DNA of 64,000 bases from Bradysia coprophila. Its lineage: Eukaryota; Arthropoda; Insecta; Diptera; Sciaridae. The DNA is taken from assembly GCF_014529535.1 (NCBI RefSeq), contig NW_023503608.1, forward strand, positions 1 through 64,000. Reading direction: 5' to 3'. Below are positions 22,405-35,351 of this stretch, in pieces (within the stretch, counting starts at the first letter, position 1; each line of letters opens with the position of its first letter). The notes beneath the pieces are model-generated. The model saw only the letters and a program-made list of their open reading frames with translations, ran no database searches and was not told where the DNA came from. Made by a program: the position numbers and the translations under genes.

Positions 22405-22670
22405 CACGGTGAGCTAGAAATTTTTTTATTCGACCTCTCGTGGACATGAAATATTTTTGTAGATGGGAAAATTTTTTAATCAGATCGATTTTTAATTTTT
22501 TTTTTGGGATCTGCGGGAAGTTTCCAAGACTGTTTAGACTCTCCTGGTCGAAATATCGAAATATTTTCTTGTTATGTTATTCTTACTCGTGGTGCTGCCC
22601 TCTACAAAAACCACTAAAAACATTTCATGTTCACGAGAGGTCGAATAAATAAAATTTCAAGCTCACCGTG
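22405..22670. mobile_element. Foldback MITE with ~60-bp inverted ends
   Basis: The left arm cacggtgagctagaaatttt then attcgacctctcgtggacat is matched inverted by the right arm atgttcacgagaggtcgaat then tttcaagctcaccgtg. No convincing target duplication was found; gcaa occurs on both sides. The frames at 22440-22893 overlap it and are not genes. Confidence 0.8.
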
Positions 22671-25600
22671 GCAAGCTTCTAATTTGACCAAATTTAACGA
22701 TAAGGATTACAAATTCACCTTGCTGGTGAGGACCAGTAAACTATTCTTATTGTTTCACGCAATTGTCTCCTTATTAACTTCCACTGAAAATATTAACATT
22801 AGCTATTCAAAGTTATCGAACGGAGCTTCAAACTTCAAAAACAAACGTAAACAAAAACAACAATGTAGCGGCTGCGACTCATTAAAAGAGTGATCTTGCA
22901 GTTAGAATTTTACACTTTTCTGTTAAAATAGTTTAACTATTCCTGTCTATAGCCCAAGTTCTTAAAAATATGATCTTACCAGTCTTCAAGAGTAAATGGT
23001 GGCATCTTTAAGACGGTATAGCATCAACAGTCGATCAGATCACGAAGCAAAATGAACCAATCAAACTAATTCATTGATTGGGAAGGACATGTTCATTTTT
23101 TGTGTGGGAGCTGCCGCTTTAAGTAGTTGAATGTGGACTATTTTCAAATATTTTACTGCATTAGGTATGAAAACATCTATCTTGCATTATGGATGACAAT
23201 TATTCAGGCAGAAAACACGAAATAAATTTTTCCTGCCAAACAAATCTATCCTTTTTTATCAGTGCAGTTTCGTCCGGAATAATGAAATTTAGATTCAAAA
23301 ATGAAAATACAGCCTTTCGTTGAAAAAAATTATATTCAAAACATACACCAAATCGTTTTCCGTTTATGATAGGTTTGATTAATACTGTTGTTCAAGATCA
23401 TCACTGTTCATATGCGGTAAAATTTCCTTGAGACTAAGTCAGGTTCAGTTTTTTTTTACCAGCTGTTCCTCACATCCATTCGCGCAGCTAATGCGTGATT
23501 ATACTTTTTTTTTGAAAAATCTCTTCAGATTACCATTCCAATTTACATTAATTTAACCCATCTACTTACATCACCACTTTACCGCCATACTTAGCTGGTT
23601 CACACTGGCCATACTTGGAAAAGCCTTTAGTTAGAAAAAGTTGTGCATTTAGCAATTTTATTGAATTTCTATATTGTCGCCTTTCAATTAAGCTTTTCGG
23701 CGCCTTTTCTTCACTTTAAACGCTTTCACCTACAGTTCACAGGAGAGATTCTACTAATTAGATCTAATTAATTTCTAATGTACCGACGAGTCGATCAGAT
23801 AAATGTGGTAGACCCAATGATTTATATTAGGAGGTTACGTGGATTACTGGGCCGTTACACAAAAAAAATCCATCTTCATCTATAATTTCAGTTTCGTTGA
23901 AATTTTATATCAGTTATGCAGTTGGTATTTTCGGTCAGTATTTTCTGAGATACGGCCCCAGTGAATGGCGGTCTTCGTAATCTTCAAATATACAACTCAT
24001 GGTAAACGTTTCTTTCATTCAATAGAACCTGCGCCACTATTAAATCTTTTTTCCCCACAGTCTCTTCCCGGTCATCTATCTAAGTCCGTAGACTTTACAA
24101 AGTGATCAATATGTGCTTTGGCATTTGTTCTATAAATTTATCTTGTAGGCAACTAATCTAAACGTTAAGTTGAATTCTTGATGTAAAAAAGACACATTGC
24201 ATGCATAACAAATTTTTAGTAGTATTAAAAATGTTGATCAACTTCCTGTAATTAATTTTTTTTCTTTCAGAAAGAAAGGTATAAATATTTAAAAAGATAA
24301 AAAGGACCACAAACCTTTTCGCTTTCTGTTTACAATAGTAACAATATTTTTTTTTTAAATAAATTTATTGACCCAATCCCATTAAATAAATCAAAAAATA
24401 AAAACAAAAACAAAATATTAATAATTTTATTTTATATCTGAAACCGCAAAATTGATATAAAATATTTTTTCAATAAATTCAACAAATCATATAAATAAAT
24501 TAAAAGAAAAAAAAAAGTTTTTTTCGTGTCTAATTCTCGTGAGATATACCATACATGGTTTTGTTGTTGTAAGTATATCTTACTGCCACACATACGAAAA
24601 AAAAGCATAAAGACACCTTTTTTGTATCGTCAATCAAAATACCACAAAGGTACCGCTCCTGGCGCCAAAAGGATATATTTTTCACGTTTTTGTGTGTACA
24701 TATATCACTAATAAAAATATAAATGAGTTATTCCTCGTGATATACATACATACGTATGCGCATGGTCTGTGTTCTAACGCTTTTTGATTAGGAATAAAAT
24801 TCAACTTTTTAATAATTTGTTAACTTTGGTTATTACGAATGACCCGACTGCAACAAGTGTATGAGATAATATCTTAATTTTGTATTCGTCTCGTCCAGTA
24901 TACAATCAAGATGAAAATGATCATTGCTGCACAATAATTTATTTGATTTAACAAATCATTTTTGTCACACTTCTTAAAAACAAATTTGTTAAATGTCGTG
25001 TCGAACATAAGGAGCAAATTAAAATCAGGTAAAAATCTTGCTACAGAGAATGGTTACAACGGATTCTAATCGTATAGTATCCGACGTATACGGAGTGTTG
25101 TGTGCCACCCAATATGACGGAAAAATTGAAATCTGTCAGTTAGTGGAAAGCTTTTGACTTTTTATATTGATAGGTTGACTTGAAATTGGTGAATTGTATC
25201 ATTAAAGGGACGAGCTATCCTCAAAAATGACAGAAGTTTATTTTTTTTTAAATGTTAGAAGTTGTTGTTGATTCTGATAAATTTGAATTTTTGAATAAGA
25301 AACAGGTCAAGCCGAACGGGGTAATTTGTTTTTAAGAACAATCAATAGTATCCACTATACAAAATATTTACGTAACAAGGGTCAGTCAATAGGACTAATG
25401 CGAATTTCACTTATAAGTTGTTATTTGACGTAAAACGAGAAAATTATAAGTACTTAACTATACCCTGTGACAAGCAATGTCATGTAGACCGTATTTTCAA
25501 TTTTTAGCTAGAATTGCCCAAGTTCAGTGAATAACAGCCGAGCCTAATAATTCTTGAGGAACAAATCTATAGTAAAGAGCCTTCTGGCATTACGTACTAA

Positions 25601-28600
25601 AATATTGAAAAAAATGGTACAAATGACCCCTGCTAAAGTGCTGTTCAAGTTTATGTTCTGCTTCGGCTAGTCCCGATTTCACAAATCATTTTCAATGCAA
25701 ATCTACATTATGACACGGACGCTCGTATCAAAATAATACATTTTCCCATGGTAATCCTTAATCCTCTTTAAAACCACTTGACTATAATATATTTTTAGAC
25801 ATTCTCATCACACAAATCTTACAGTTCAATAATAAAGAAAAGGAAGACTCATCCCTTTTGTGTTAAATGATGCAAATAACAAAAGAGATGTAGCAGACTA
25901 GAAAATTTGGAGCGCCAAGCATTTTACGTTTGTGTACATAAGAGATTAAACTGAATTTTATTTATTTAACTGAAAATGTTGCGATGATAAGTTCTTTTTT
26001 TCTCTTTGGAATATAGTTTTCTGTCATGTCTGTTTTCTCCAAAAATATTTTATTCCAAAATTACAATTCAATTTTTACATAAAATATATTTATCTCGATA
26101 AAACAACAAACCCGCTACTCATTTATGCATTTCGTTTTTAAAACTGAGAATAAACCAAAAACCTAGAGTCGTTCAAAATGAAAAACGGCGCATTTTACAA
26201 TGGACCTTCTTAATATGTAGCTTCATTGTACTCCAACATGCATATAACATAACTTCTGAAGACCACATCATATAATATTCTCATTTACGTATAGATGCAT
26301 GTGTAGCGTCAGCCTTTGACTTTGATTATATATTCAACAATTGGATGGTCCGTCACGCCCAGTGGCGCCACAGCTAGCTATAAATACAGCTAGTGTTGCC
26401 TACGGCTTTTATCGGAACTAGGCCGACTAAACCTAAAAATGCTAATGATAACAAAATTTGTGTTTTATTTCTGTTTCTGTTGTTATTTCTTCCACTTCGC
26501 ATAATTAATACAACATTTTTATGAGCATAGCACTGAAACATATATCAGTCAATGACTTTTACAAATATATTTGTAGATACAATTTTCAGCTATAATCAGA
26601 CGATAATCAATTTGATATAGTGTTGGTTCGAAGTGTTTTCTGGTGGACATAGAGGCAGGTCATCACATTAGTATAGGGAACTTTTAAGACGTACACAAAC
26701 AGTGGCATAATACGTTGGATAGGTCTCAGTGACTTAAGTACGAGACAAGCATCCGTTGGTTCCAATGCTGTATGTGGTTCCATTGAAACCGTTTCATATT
26801 TTTTTTTTAAGTAATGGAAACGGGTCAGTTCTTGGTGCCGCAGATATGTCCGGTGCATTGAGTTCAAATAACAAATTAAAACTATGTAACGCATTTTATA
26901 TGCTACAATTTACCTAGATTCGAACTGATTCAAGGAAATCTTTTACTTCACTAATTTTAACATATTTTTTTGCTACATAAGGACACCTTAGGATTTTGTC
27001 GCTTATTTTCATTGTTGATTTGATGTCGATAACAATAGAATCTAAGAGGTCTTTCTTAGCTTGCACACAATATTTAAGTTAACTCCAGCCAATGATGTTG
27101 CATCATAATATCTAGTCAAAACAGCGATCTGGTTCATTCATTGATTTTAATCAGATAAATTCATTATAGGATTTAATTGAAATTATCGAGATAAAAACAA
27201 ACGTAACAAAATTGCATGTAACAATAATCGAGACCTTCAGTGAAACCCCGAATCCACCTTAAAACCAACATGATGTCCATTATATTGACACAATTCTGCA
27301 CGAAAACACCTAACATACATGGAGCATTTCCTTTATATTCTACGTCTAGTCGTTGCGCTCAACTATACATAATCTTAAGGTATACAATTCTTTAAAAAAT
27401 TAATTTGCAACCTATCAATCATTATTCAAAGAGAACACTGTTTCTGCAATGCCCGGCAGACCTCAAACAAAATAAAAAACAGAAAAATAGATCATATCTG
27501 ATGATCCGAAAATCATTAAAGGCAGGTATTTTCCATGTTATTCGCATACTACTATTAAATGAATACTTGAATGTAGACTTGAAGGTTTGTAGTTTGTATA
27601 ATATATACTTTGACCGATGTACAAACGTATTAACAATGATACACTTCAACGTTTGCATATATACACCGTACCAGTGTAGAACTATTTATATTTGGCATGG
27701 TTATAAACTAAAGCAGAACAGATTAGAAGATTGACATCTCTAGAGGGGTTACTTTTTTTTGTTGCTCTCTCTCGTCTTTTATTTTATTAACATTCGAACA
27801 TTGTAAATGATGTATCCTTTGTCATTTATAATTGACCGATGCCAGATTTCTTTTCACCCGACATTGTTTGTTACAAGTTTCATTGCAGGCCCACAATAAT
27901 CGAGTATCTTTTTCTTTCAGACTAAAATTTTGTTGGTGAGATGAATGCATGTCTAAAGAGGTCTTTCTTCTTTGATTGAGGCTTTCTTTTATTACAATGT
28001 TTGTTTCTAAATTCTGAAATTCTTTTTCTAAACAAAATTATAACAATTTTTGGTGTGTTTGAAAATAGAATCAACAATGAAAACATAAGATTATGATTTG
28101 TATTTGTATACAAATATTGACATCATTAAATCAAAATAAAAAAAAAAATTACGTGTACACACAGTTGTGTCCGCACACCAAAACTTAATTATAACAATCA
28201 ACCTGCAAACCACAATTGATCTGGTTAACGTGCTTGTAACAGCGAATAATTTTTTTTATTATTTATTTTTATTATTATTTATAATAATAATACGAAGCAT
28301 CAACATGTTTATTCAATTATTGTCATTAACAAATTCAATTTGACAGAACGATGATCGTTTTATTCAAAATTGTGAACTATACCTTGGATCTACTGCTGTT
28401 TGAATTTTATGCAACAGATTTTCATATTTTTGTTTCTGTGTGTTGTCTTTAGAGTCACGTAATAAGCTAGTGCGCAAAGAGGAAGTATTTTAAGTGACGT
28501 AGAGTTTCACTGTGATTCACTTTATGTTACAGCGAAGCATTTTACAATTTCATGTTATTTATCATTATCGAAGCTATCATTATCGTATCACACCTTTATT

Positions 28601-29139
28601 GGCGGCGATGGCTAGTAACGGCTTGTATGACTATAGGTGATAGAAAAATAAGAAGATCCTCTTGACACGTTTTAAATCAAGAAGAGAAGTAATAGATTCA
28701 CACACAGTCATTTTCGTCGGGTAGCGCGGTTGAATTATTTTCATGGTCAGAAAAACAGGCTGGATAAAGATATCGTTCCCTACCATGCCATTTTAAAGCT
28801 ACACTAATACTACAGGTAGGTCATCCAGCGTTCTTTTCTTTGCAACCTCACTGTATAGCCCTATAAAATCAAACATCCGAGAGGAGTCGATGTTATAAAA
28901 AATAAAAGCTTCTTCATTTGATTTCTTTCATTAGAAAAGTAATGATGTCCTCTTTGCGTCACATGAAGAAAATCAGCACAAGAAAAAAAATCCGATCTCC
29001 AAACATAAGAAATACTCTCATTGAAATACTCTGGTTCTTAACTACACTTCGAACTGTTCTAACTAGAAAAAGCCACCGCCTACCGTTTCTTTTTTCTTTT
29101 TTGCTAAAAATATTCCATTTAACACGAGGACCAATAGTC
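22671..29139. other. Gene-poor AT-rich region
   Basis: No gene is recognised over about 6.5 kb. It contains poly-A/T runs, simple repeats (for example tttattattatt near 28,250) and short frames without domain signals, such as the 95-codon minus frame at 26607-26894. It may be a large intron or regulatory DNA of a gene outside the window. Confidence 0.4.
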
Positions 29140-29166
29140 CAAGGCTGTATAAAGTATACAGCCTTG
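29140..29166. mobile_element. 27-bp TIR-only remnant of the CAAGGCTG family, with 8-bp TSD
   Basis: The two end arms caaggctgtata and gtatacagccttg meet almost directly. They are flanked by perfect 8-bp repeats, caatagtc, at 29132-29139 and 29167-29174. The same termini delimit the 186-bp element at 13751. Either an internal deletion happened after insertion, or a minimal element moved. Confidence 0.8.
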
Positions 29167-29277
29167 CAATAGTCATTGAATTGTTGTTTCCTTATTTAAT
29201 TATCTAAGCGGGTATTACGACCTTTTAATTTACTTATATGCCAGTGCTCTTCTACGTACTTCTTCTCCGATTATTAT

Positions 29278-29459
29278 CAGGCAGGAGCGGTTCATTTTCG
29301 AAACGTCAAATAAGGGACCTAATGCATTGTATGAAAATGAACTCAAATGAACACTGACATAAATTGAAAAATTTTGTTCGCAAAAAATATTGGGCTACTA
29401 GGTTATTGAGGTCCCTTGTCAAATCAGCGCTCCTGCCTGGTTAACTTTACTCTGTCGTG
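29278..29459. mobile_element. MITE, CACGGCAG-TIR family, copy 2 (left end lost)
   Basis: The copy begins caggcaggagcggttcattt and ends tggttaactttactctgtcg tg. The interior matches the 42.2-kb copy base by base over long stretches. The outer left TIR (cacggcagagtaaa) is missing, so it is 5'-truncated. Confidence 0.8.
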
Positions 29460-31690
29460 CCAGTGATCATCCCAAGGGATATAAAGCTGTCGACAGTCTC
29501 CTAGTGTATATACCATTCAGCTTTAGTGTATGACTTGTATTTTATTATGTTTCAAGTTCTGAATTTTTTATCATGTTTCCACTCTTTGGAGTTTAGCCGC
29601 CTCCGCCGGGACATTTTAAACTGTAGCCTGCTACCGATGATCATTGATCGGTGCACAGATCTAATTATCTGTTACATATGTTAGTCTATTTAGTAGTTAC
29701 TATTATATGGTTTATATGAGGCAGAAAAACGGCAAAGATCACGCTATATAATTCTTTAATCGGCCAATATCTCTTTGTTCATTTCGGTTTTGAAACGCTA
29801 GGTCCAGGGGGTCCTCATGCAAAGCAATTTGTTTCCGAATTAGGCAAGAGAATCTCTAATGTCACTAACGAGAAGAGAGCTACGCTTTTCCTTCGGTAGA
29901 GACTATCCATAGACATTCAACGCGGAAATTCAGCTTCTGTGCTCGGAATATTGCCATGAACCCAAGCATTGGACGAGGTTTATTATTATTTATTATTATT
30001 TCGTATGGAGACGAGGTTTATTATCTTCTTTCAAATGAGAATAAGAAGCGATAGGCTATGTTTTCCCCTGATTCTCCTGAATTACATGGTTCTGGATAAA
30101 TAGAGTAGGGTAATTTTTGTTAAAAATAGTAGCCACTCCATGGTGGATTTTGTGTCATGTACAGAGACAAATTTAGGATAAATTTTAAAATAATATACGT
30201 TGAGACCAAAAATCTGAAAGAACTTTTTCAAGTTTTCTTTGCTGGATTTACTTCAGTGAAGACTACAATATAAAGAAAACTTCAAATTATATCTGAAAGT
30301 ATTTTGGACTTCCAGATACACTTACAACACAACGCATCTTTTATGTGCGTATTGTTAACTGGAGATTATTCAATATTACGGCATTGTGATGCCTAAAAAA
30401 TAAACTGAGCTTTGAAGCCCAATATGTTATTGGTTAAAATTATGCTGAAATAAAAATCTATAATAATAAACAAAAACCACCATATGAAACCATATTATAA
30501 CCGTACATGTTTCACTGTAAATAAACAAGTACCAAGTCATTGTTATTAATGACAGCTGCCTTCGTTTTTAAAACGAAAATACTCAATATAAGAAAAGAGA
30601 TTTAAGATAATGAAAAATCAAAAAGGTAAAGAAATAAAAAAAGGTGAGAATTCAGTACAACTATCTATTATCTAGATTTTATATGATTCTACTTGCTACA
30701 GGTTTTTTTTTGTAATAAAATGAAATAGGAAAATACGCCTCTGGGAGCATTTTCAGAAGTCACAATAAAATTTGAACAAAAAAAGATTAAAAGAAAAGAA
30801 ATAGAAAAACGGATAGACATCAGACTTATGACGGGACTTTATGTAGAGAAGTTTTTAATTGAGACGAATATTTTTTTTTTGTCTACTGTATACATGAACC
30901 TGTTCAGGATAGTCTAGAGGGAACTATTTTTTCTTACACGATATAACTATAACTACTGTAAAGACCTTGCTCAAAACAAAAGAATAAGTATGAATGCAGT
31001 ACGTACATAATGTATAGGTTTCCGCGATACGTCACACGAAATCCTTCAGGAATCGTAACTACACAGACGTTAGACTTTCGATATTGAACTTGAATTACCA
31101 TTACAACGATGAAATATGGACGCATTTTCTTTGAAAATACTCTAGTGCAGAGTTTCTTTTACATTGAAAATCAACAATGGTTCTTGCTTGGAAACAACAC
31201 ATCGAAAGTAGAGAGCTTAGAATTTCCGTCCTGCCAATTAAACACATCTAAAAACTACAAGAAAGGTCAAGTCTTCCGTCATAGGCAAACCACGTTACAA
31301 CCCAAACCGAAAGAATTTTCTAAAGTCACGTCATTCCCTAGAGTTACCTGAAGATACGGTCAACATATAGATTGTGGAAATTGTTATCGTCACAGTCGAG
31401 TCGGTCTTTTGAGATACGAAATTTAAAAATCAAAATCATTTGTTAGGAAATTAAATTTTCGATCACATTGTCCATGAAAATATTGTTCGATGAAGTGACA
31501 GGAGTGACCGACTTGCCAACAGCGTCAATCATTGAGGGTCCTGTGAAATAGTGCTCAAATCCACGATCTATTGATTCAAAATCCGCTTATACATTTTGCA
31601 AACGAGATCTTTTTAGCACGAGTCGGTGAGTCTAATACATATATTTAGAATGACTCTGGCAAAATAGTATATTCCGTTTCGTACCAAGGA
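29460..31690. other. Intergenic, no gene recognised
   Basis: AT-rich sequence with short frames only. No splice-linked coding series is seen. Confidence 0.4.
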
Positions 31691-31691
31691 C

Positions 31692-31860
31692 TAAAAGTCT
31701 TTTTTAGCGTGTGAGAAGTTTCCAGAGAGAGCCGAAGGCGAGGTCTGGAATCGAATACGCTAAAAAAGACTTTTAGTCCGTGGTACGAATAGTATTTTTC
31801 ATATTGGACGAAGAAAAAGTGCGATGAAGTCGCACTTTTCGGGTCCTAGGTATGAAAAAG
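31692..31860. mobile_element. Foldback element
   Basis: The arm accaaggactaaaagtctttt is answered by aaaagacttttagtccgtgg. Inside and beyond lie aagtgcgatgaagtcgcactt and gggtcctaggta. The right part recurs at 14026-14105, and the general style (stem plus tcgcttcgctcg-like turns) recurs at 43.95-44.2 kb. Confidence 0.65.
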
Positions 31861-33640
31861 CCTATTTCTGGTCCAGCAAATCAATAATAAATTCTGCAAA
31901 GTTCCTTTTAATACATAAACTCTTTAGCTAACAATGTTACTATTATTGGAATACAATGCAATTACCATTTTATATATTAAAAATTATAATTTAAATGAAA
32001 TTAACTTTATGAAAAGCGAATATAATATGATGTTCTGGCCTTGTCGTCTTACTGTCTTTGCTCATCTTTTCAGCATTAATTTACAACAAAAAAGCAACGC
32101 GTATAAAAATCTTTTGAAATGTTGTACAACTGACATCGAAAAGAACGACGAAATTAAAGTAATTAGCATTAACATGCATTAACAAATGAATTGAAAGATT
32201 TTATTTCAATATGTCAAAGTTAGATCGGATGAAGTAGTAGATTCAATATCTAATCTGAAGTGAAACACTTGTCGATTGTGATAAGATAGACAGCAGCATT
32301 TTGAAATAACCATGTTTAAAGACATTTTTTAAATTATTGAAACTTGGTTATTACAAAATGGTGCCCCTTTCCTCCCAATTCAGTCAAATTTATTGTCCGA
32401 CGCTATTTTTTTTCGGATAAATTTAACTAACAGTTGTTAAATTTAGCAGCTCTGACAGGAATTGAGCTATTAATTATTGAAATTCAAGCAGAAAAACTTG
32501 ATTGTAGGTATATGTAGTATGAAATTGACTAAACAGTACTTGCCTACCCAACATTGAAGGTGAAAAAATAAGATGTGATCATTTTTGCGGTTGAATCTCT
32601 GCACAAAACACAAAAGAATTTCTTTATTAATGGAAATTATCGCAAGGTCGTGGTATTTTAAGAGCTTCCTGATGTATTGTTCAGATAATTTCCATGTTGA
32701 ACCATTGTTAATGGCACCTATCACACTATATAAATTTCATACATGAAGAGAACTTTCGTCAATGAATTTTTTTTCTTCTTCTTCTCCTCTTGTACATTAT
32801 AATCAAAATAATAATATAAAACACACAAAGTCAATCATAATTAAAAAAAACTTTTTTTTAAATGAAATCATCAATTTACGAAGTGCAAATCATGTTTAGC
32901 TTTTGTTTATTTTTGTTACATGACTCTATCGAATAAGACTAACACACGTCTCAATTGATCCACCATACGCATCGTAGTGAGATGTTACATACAATAAATT
33001 TTTTTCTTCAACATTTTCCTGTCGCCATATCACTAAAAATTGTCTGATGGTATTTTTTGGACCACGATGGGAACATTTTTCGTGCATTCAACTTCAATTC
33101 GACTGAATGGCACCTTTATCCTTCTAAAAAAAAGATCGACTGCAGATGATTGTGGCTACTTATTCTGTATCTAAATCGTCAAGTTACCCATCAATAGAGG
33201 TGAATATAATACAGAAAAAAAACGGTTTGTAATGCCACTTGACTTAAGTCTAATATTTGCTTAGTCACCTTTCTGGAAACGAAGAAATAAAAATTATATG
33301 TCTTGAGTTTCGATGGTGTTGAATACACAATTCAATGTCCATATTGGGGGGAAATGTTTGTGGTAAGATTAATATATTTCTGATTAAAGGAAGCAATTTA
33401 CACAATTAATTTTTTTCTATTAATTCTAGAATTTCGATTGAAAAGTCCATTCATTCATTCGGTTATTATCTATCCATCTCTCTATCAGAAGTCGTTCGTT
33501 ACGTTTTCTATCTTTTTCAAATGTAGTAGTTGTATAGATTTGAAAGTCTTCTGATGGTCATATATTAGTGGACGTCCTGATACTTGTACATTTCTTTCCT
33601 TTCATTCAACAGAGCAAATTACGAATAGAACTAATGTGTT
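31861..33640. other. Intergenic, no gene recognised
   Basis: AT-rich, with ctt/ttc runs near 32,775. Only short frames are present. Confidence 0.4.
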
Positions 33641-34625
33641 TAGGGAAAGGAAAACCGGAACGTTTTGACGAAACCGGTTTTCGGTAATACCGGACCATGT
33701 AATACCGGTATTACCGGTAATTTCGGTATTTCATATAATCTTACTTTCTTCATAAAATTTCACTATATACCCACTAAGACTTAATTATGTGATTCAAAAA
33801 GACATAAGATCACATAAATGTTGTGATTACAACCATACTGGCACACGAGGAGGCGCATTTTGAAGACCCAGAAGACCTCTCGAAGCAGGATCTTAGCCTT
33901 TTCATTTACCACAATAATTTGTCAAAAACTTTTTCTTGGCTGAATTTGCATTGCTGTTTTGAAGTACCGCTACCAAAAATATGTCAAGTTTATGGTCGTG
34001 CAATGGTTCATAGATCAGAACAGAATGAGTCCACAAAAATTCATAACTTCCCTAGGTGACGAAACTATTCTTTTTCATTTATTTATGTTTATCTTGTACA
34101 AATTCACTGAAGTTACTTCATACTGGTATCTCCTGCATCTATCGGGCTCATCTAAAAAATTGGAAATTTCGAAATTGTTATCACCTGAAAATTTTGACAA
34201 TGTACTTTTAGTGGATCGCCAAAATTCAGTCGATTTTAAACCAAGGATTTTTCTCGATTTTCACTCATATCATATGGACTGGAATTCTTTGGAATTGGAG
34301 TAGTAATTCAGAAGAGATATTTCGAAAATGACGCTGAATTGTCTGCATTGTACTACAAGTGTTTGTATTGTTTAAAATAATTTAATTTGTGCTACTCTAA
34401 CTCTAACGTGGAAATCAAGGGTTTAAAGAAAAAATTCATAAGTCATTAGGATATTTATCTCACTCCTCAGTCGTTGGGATTTAGAAGGTTTTTGATGTAA
34501 AATACTACAATTTTCAAATAATTTTAAACTTTAGTAAAAACCGGTATTCAAAATTCTAAAACCGGTATTCGGTATCCCGGTATTACCGGTATTACCGAAA
34601 CCGTTTATACCGAAATCCTTTCCCT
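33641..34625. mobile_element. ~985-bp non-autonomous DNA transposon with ACCGGTATTACCGG subterminal repeats
   Basis: The ends are tagggaaagga and tcctttccct, flanked by aatgtgtt at 33633-33640 and 34626-34633 (8 bp, perfect). Next to both ends lie clustered inverted and direct ggtattaccggt phrases (33,680-33,735 and 34,540-34,610), which look like transposase-binding repeats. The interior has two overlapping short frames (33823-34059 and 33959-34303) with no recognisable transposase. The 8-bp duplication suggests a hAT-like mover. Confidence 0.8.
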
Positions 34626-34951
34626 AATGTGTTAGCATTAAAGATTTGTAAGATTTGATTTAGGTAGTCTTTCTTCGTAGATTTTTTCAAACCGAATCAT
34701 AACCCAAAGAAGTTACTTGCTCCCGACCTAGCGGCGGGTCAGGTCCCTTGACTGTCAAAAAATGTATAATGAATCTCGGGAAATTAGTCGCCATATATAA
34801 AGACACATATGAACTTCAATCAGTCTACACAACTTCTTTGTCTTCACCTGTTACTACTTCTTTTGATTAAATACTGACCTACGTATGTTGCAAAATTTAT
34901 TACTTCATTATTTGCAATTAATATAAGTTTAACTAGTGTCACAACATATTA

Positions 34952-35338
34952 TATAAACTGTCCAGGTAGGTCGATCGGTAGAGCGATGGACTCACGCCCT
35001 ATATGTCACGGGTTCGACTCCCGTGTCAGACATAGTTCATAGGGTTTTTCTAATCGTAAATGATTAGTCTCTGCTGTTAGTTATCACTAGCCAGCTCTAT
35101 CGACTGTAATAGGTCTCTAAGAAAACACCAAAAAATGCTGAACACAGTTCTTGTACGTCATGCGTAAGTCACAATAGTGATTCTAAAATGTCAACTACTA
35201 GCGACATCTAAGTTCTAATAGATGAATCATAAGATTTTTAATTCACAATTGTAAAATCTATCGAATATATGGGTAATGTACAACAGGCCCATCGGCGGCT
35301 TAGGTGCTTTCCTGCCCATCTTATCCTATCCTATCCTA
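34952..35338 (+). mobile_element. tRNA-derived SINE with 13-bp TSD
   Basis: The head has RNA polymerase III promoter boxes: an A-box-like taggtcgatcgg (about 34966) and a perfect B box, ggttcgactcc (about 35011). A tRNA-unrelated body follows, then a tail ending ggcccatcggcggcttaggt and tatcc repeats. The flanks are 13-bp direct repeats, tcacaacatatta, at 34939-34951 and 35339-35351. No tRNA cloverleaf function is claimed. Confidence 0.88.
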
Positions 35339-35351
35339 TCACAACATATTA

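Noticed and set aside
26607-26894. Minus-strand 95-aa ORF as a gene
   Set aside because: AT-rich context, no domain and no promoter or splice support.
33823-34303. Two overlapping ORFs as transposase
   Set aside because: No DDE/D or hAT motifs; short and overlapping frames inside a non-autonomous element.
34960-35035. tRNA gene
   Set aside because: A and B boxes are present, but the acceptor and anticodon stems do not pair properly. The unit continues into a 387-bp element with a tandem tail and 13-bp target duplication, so it is a SINE head.
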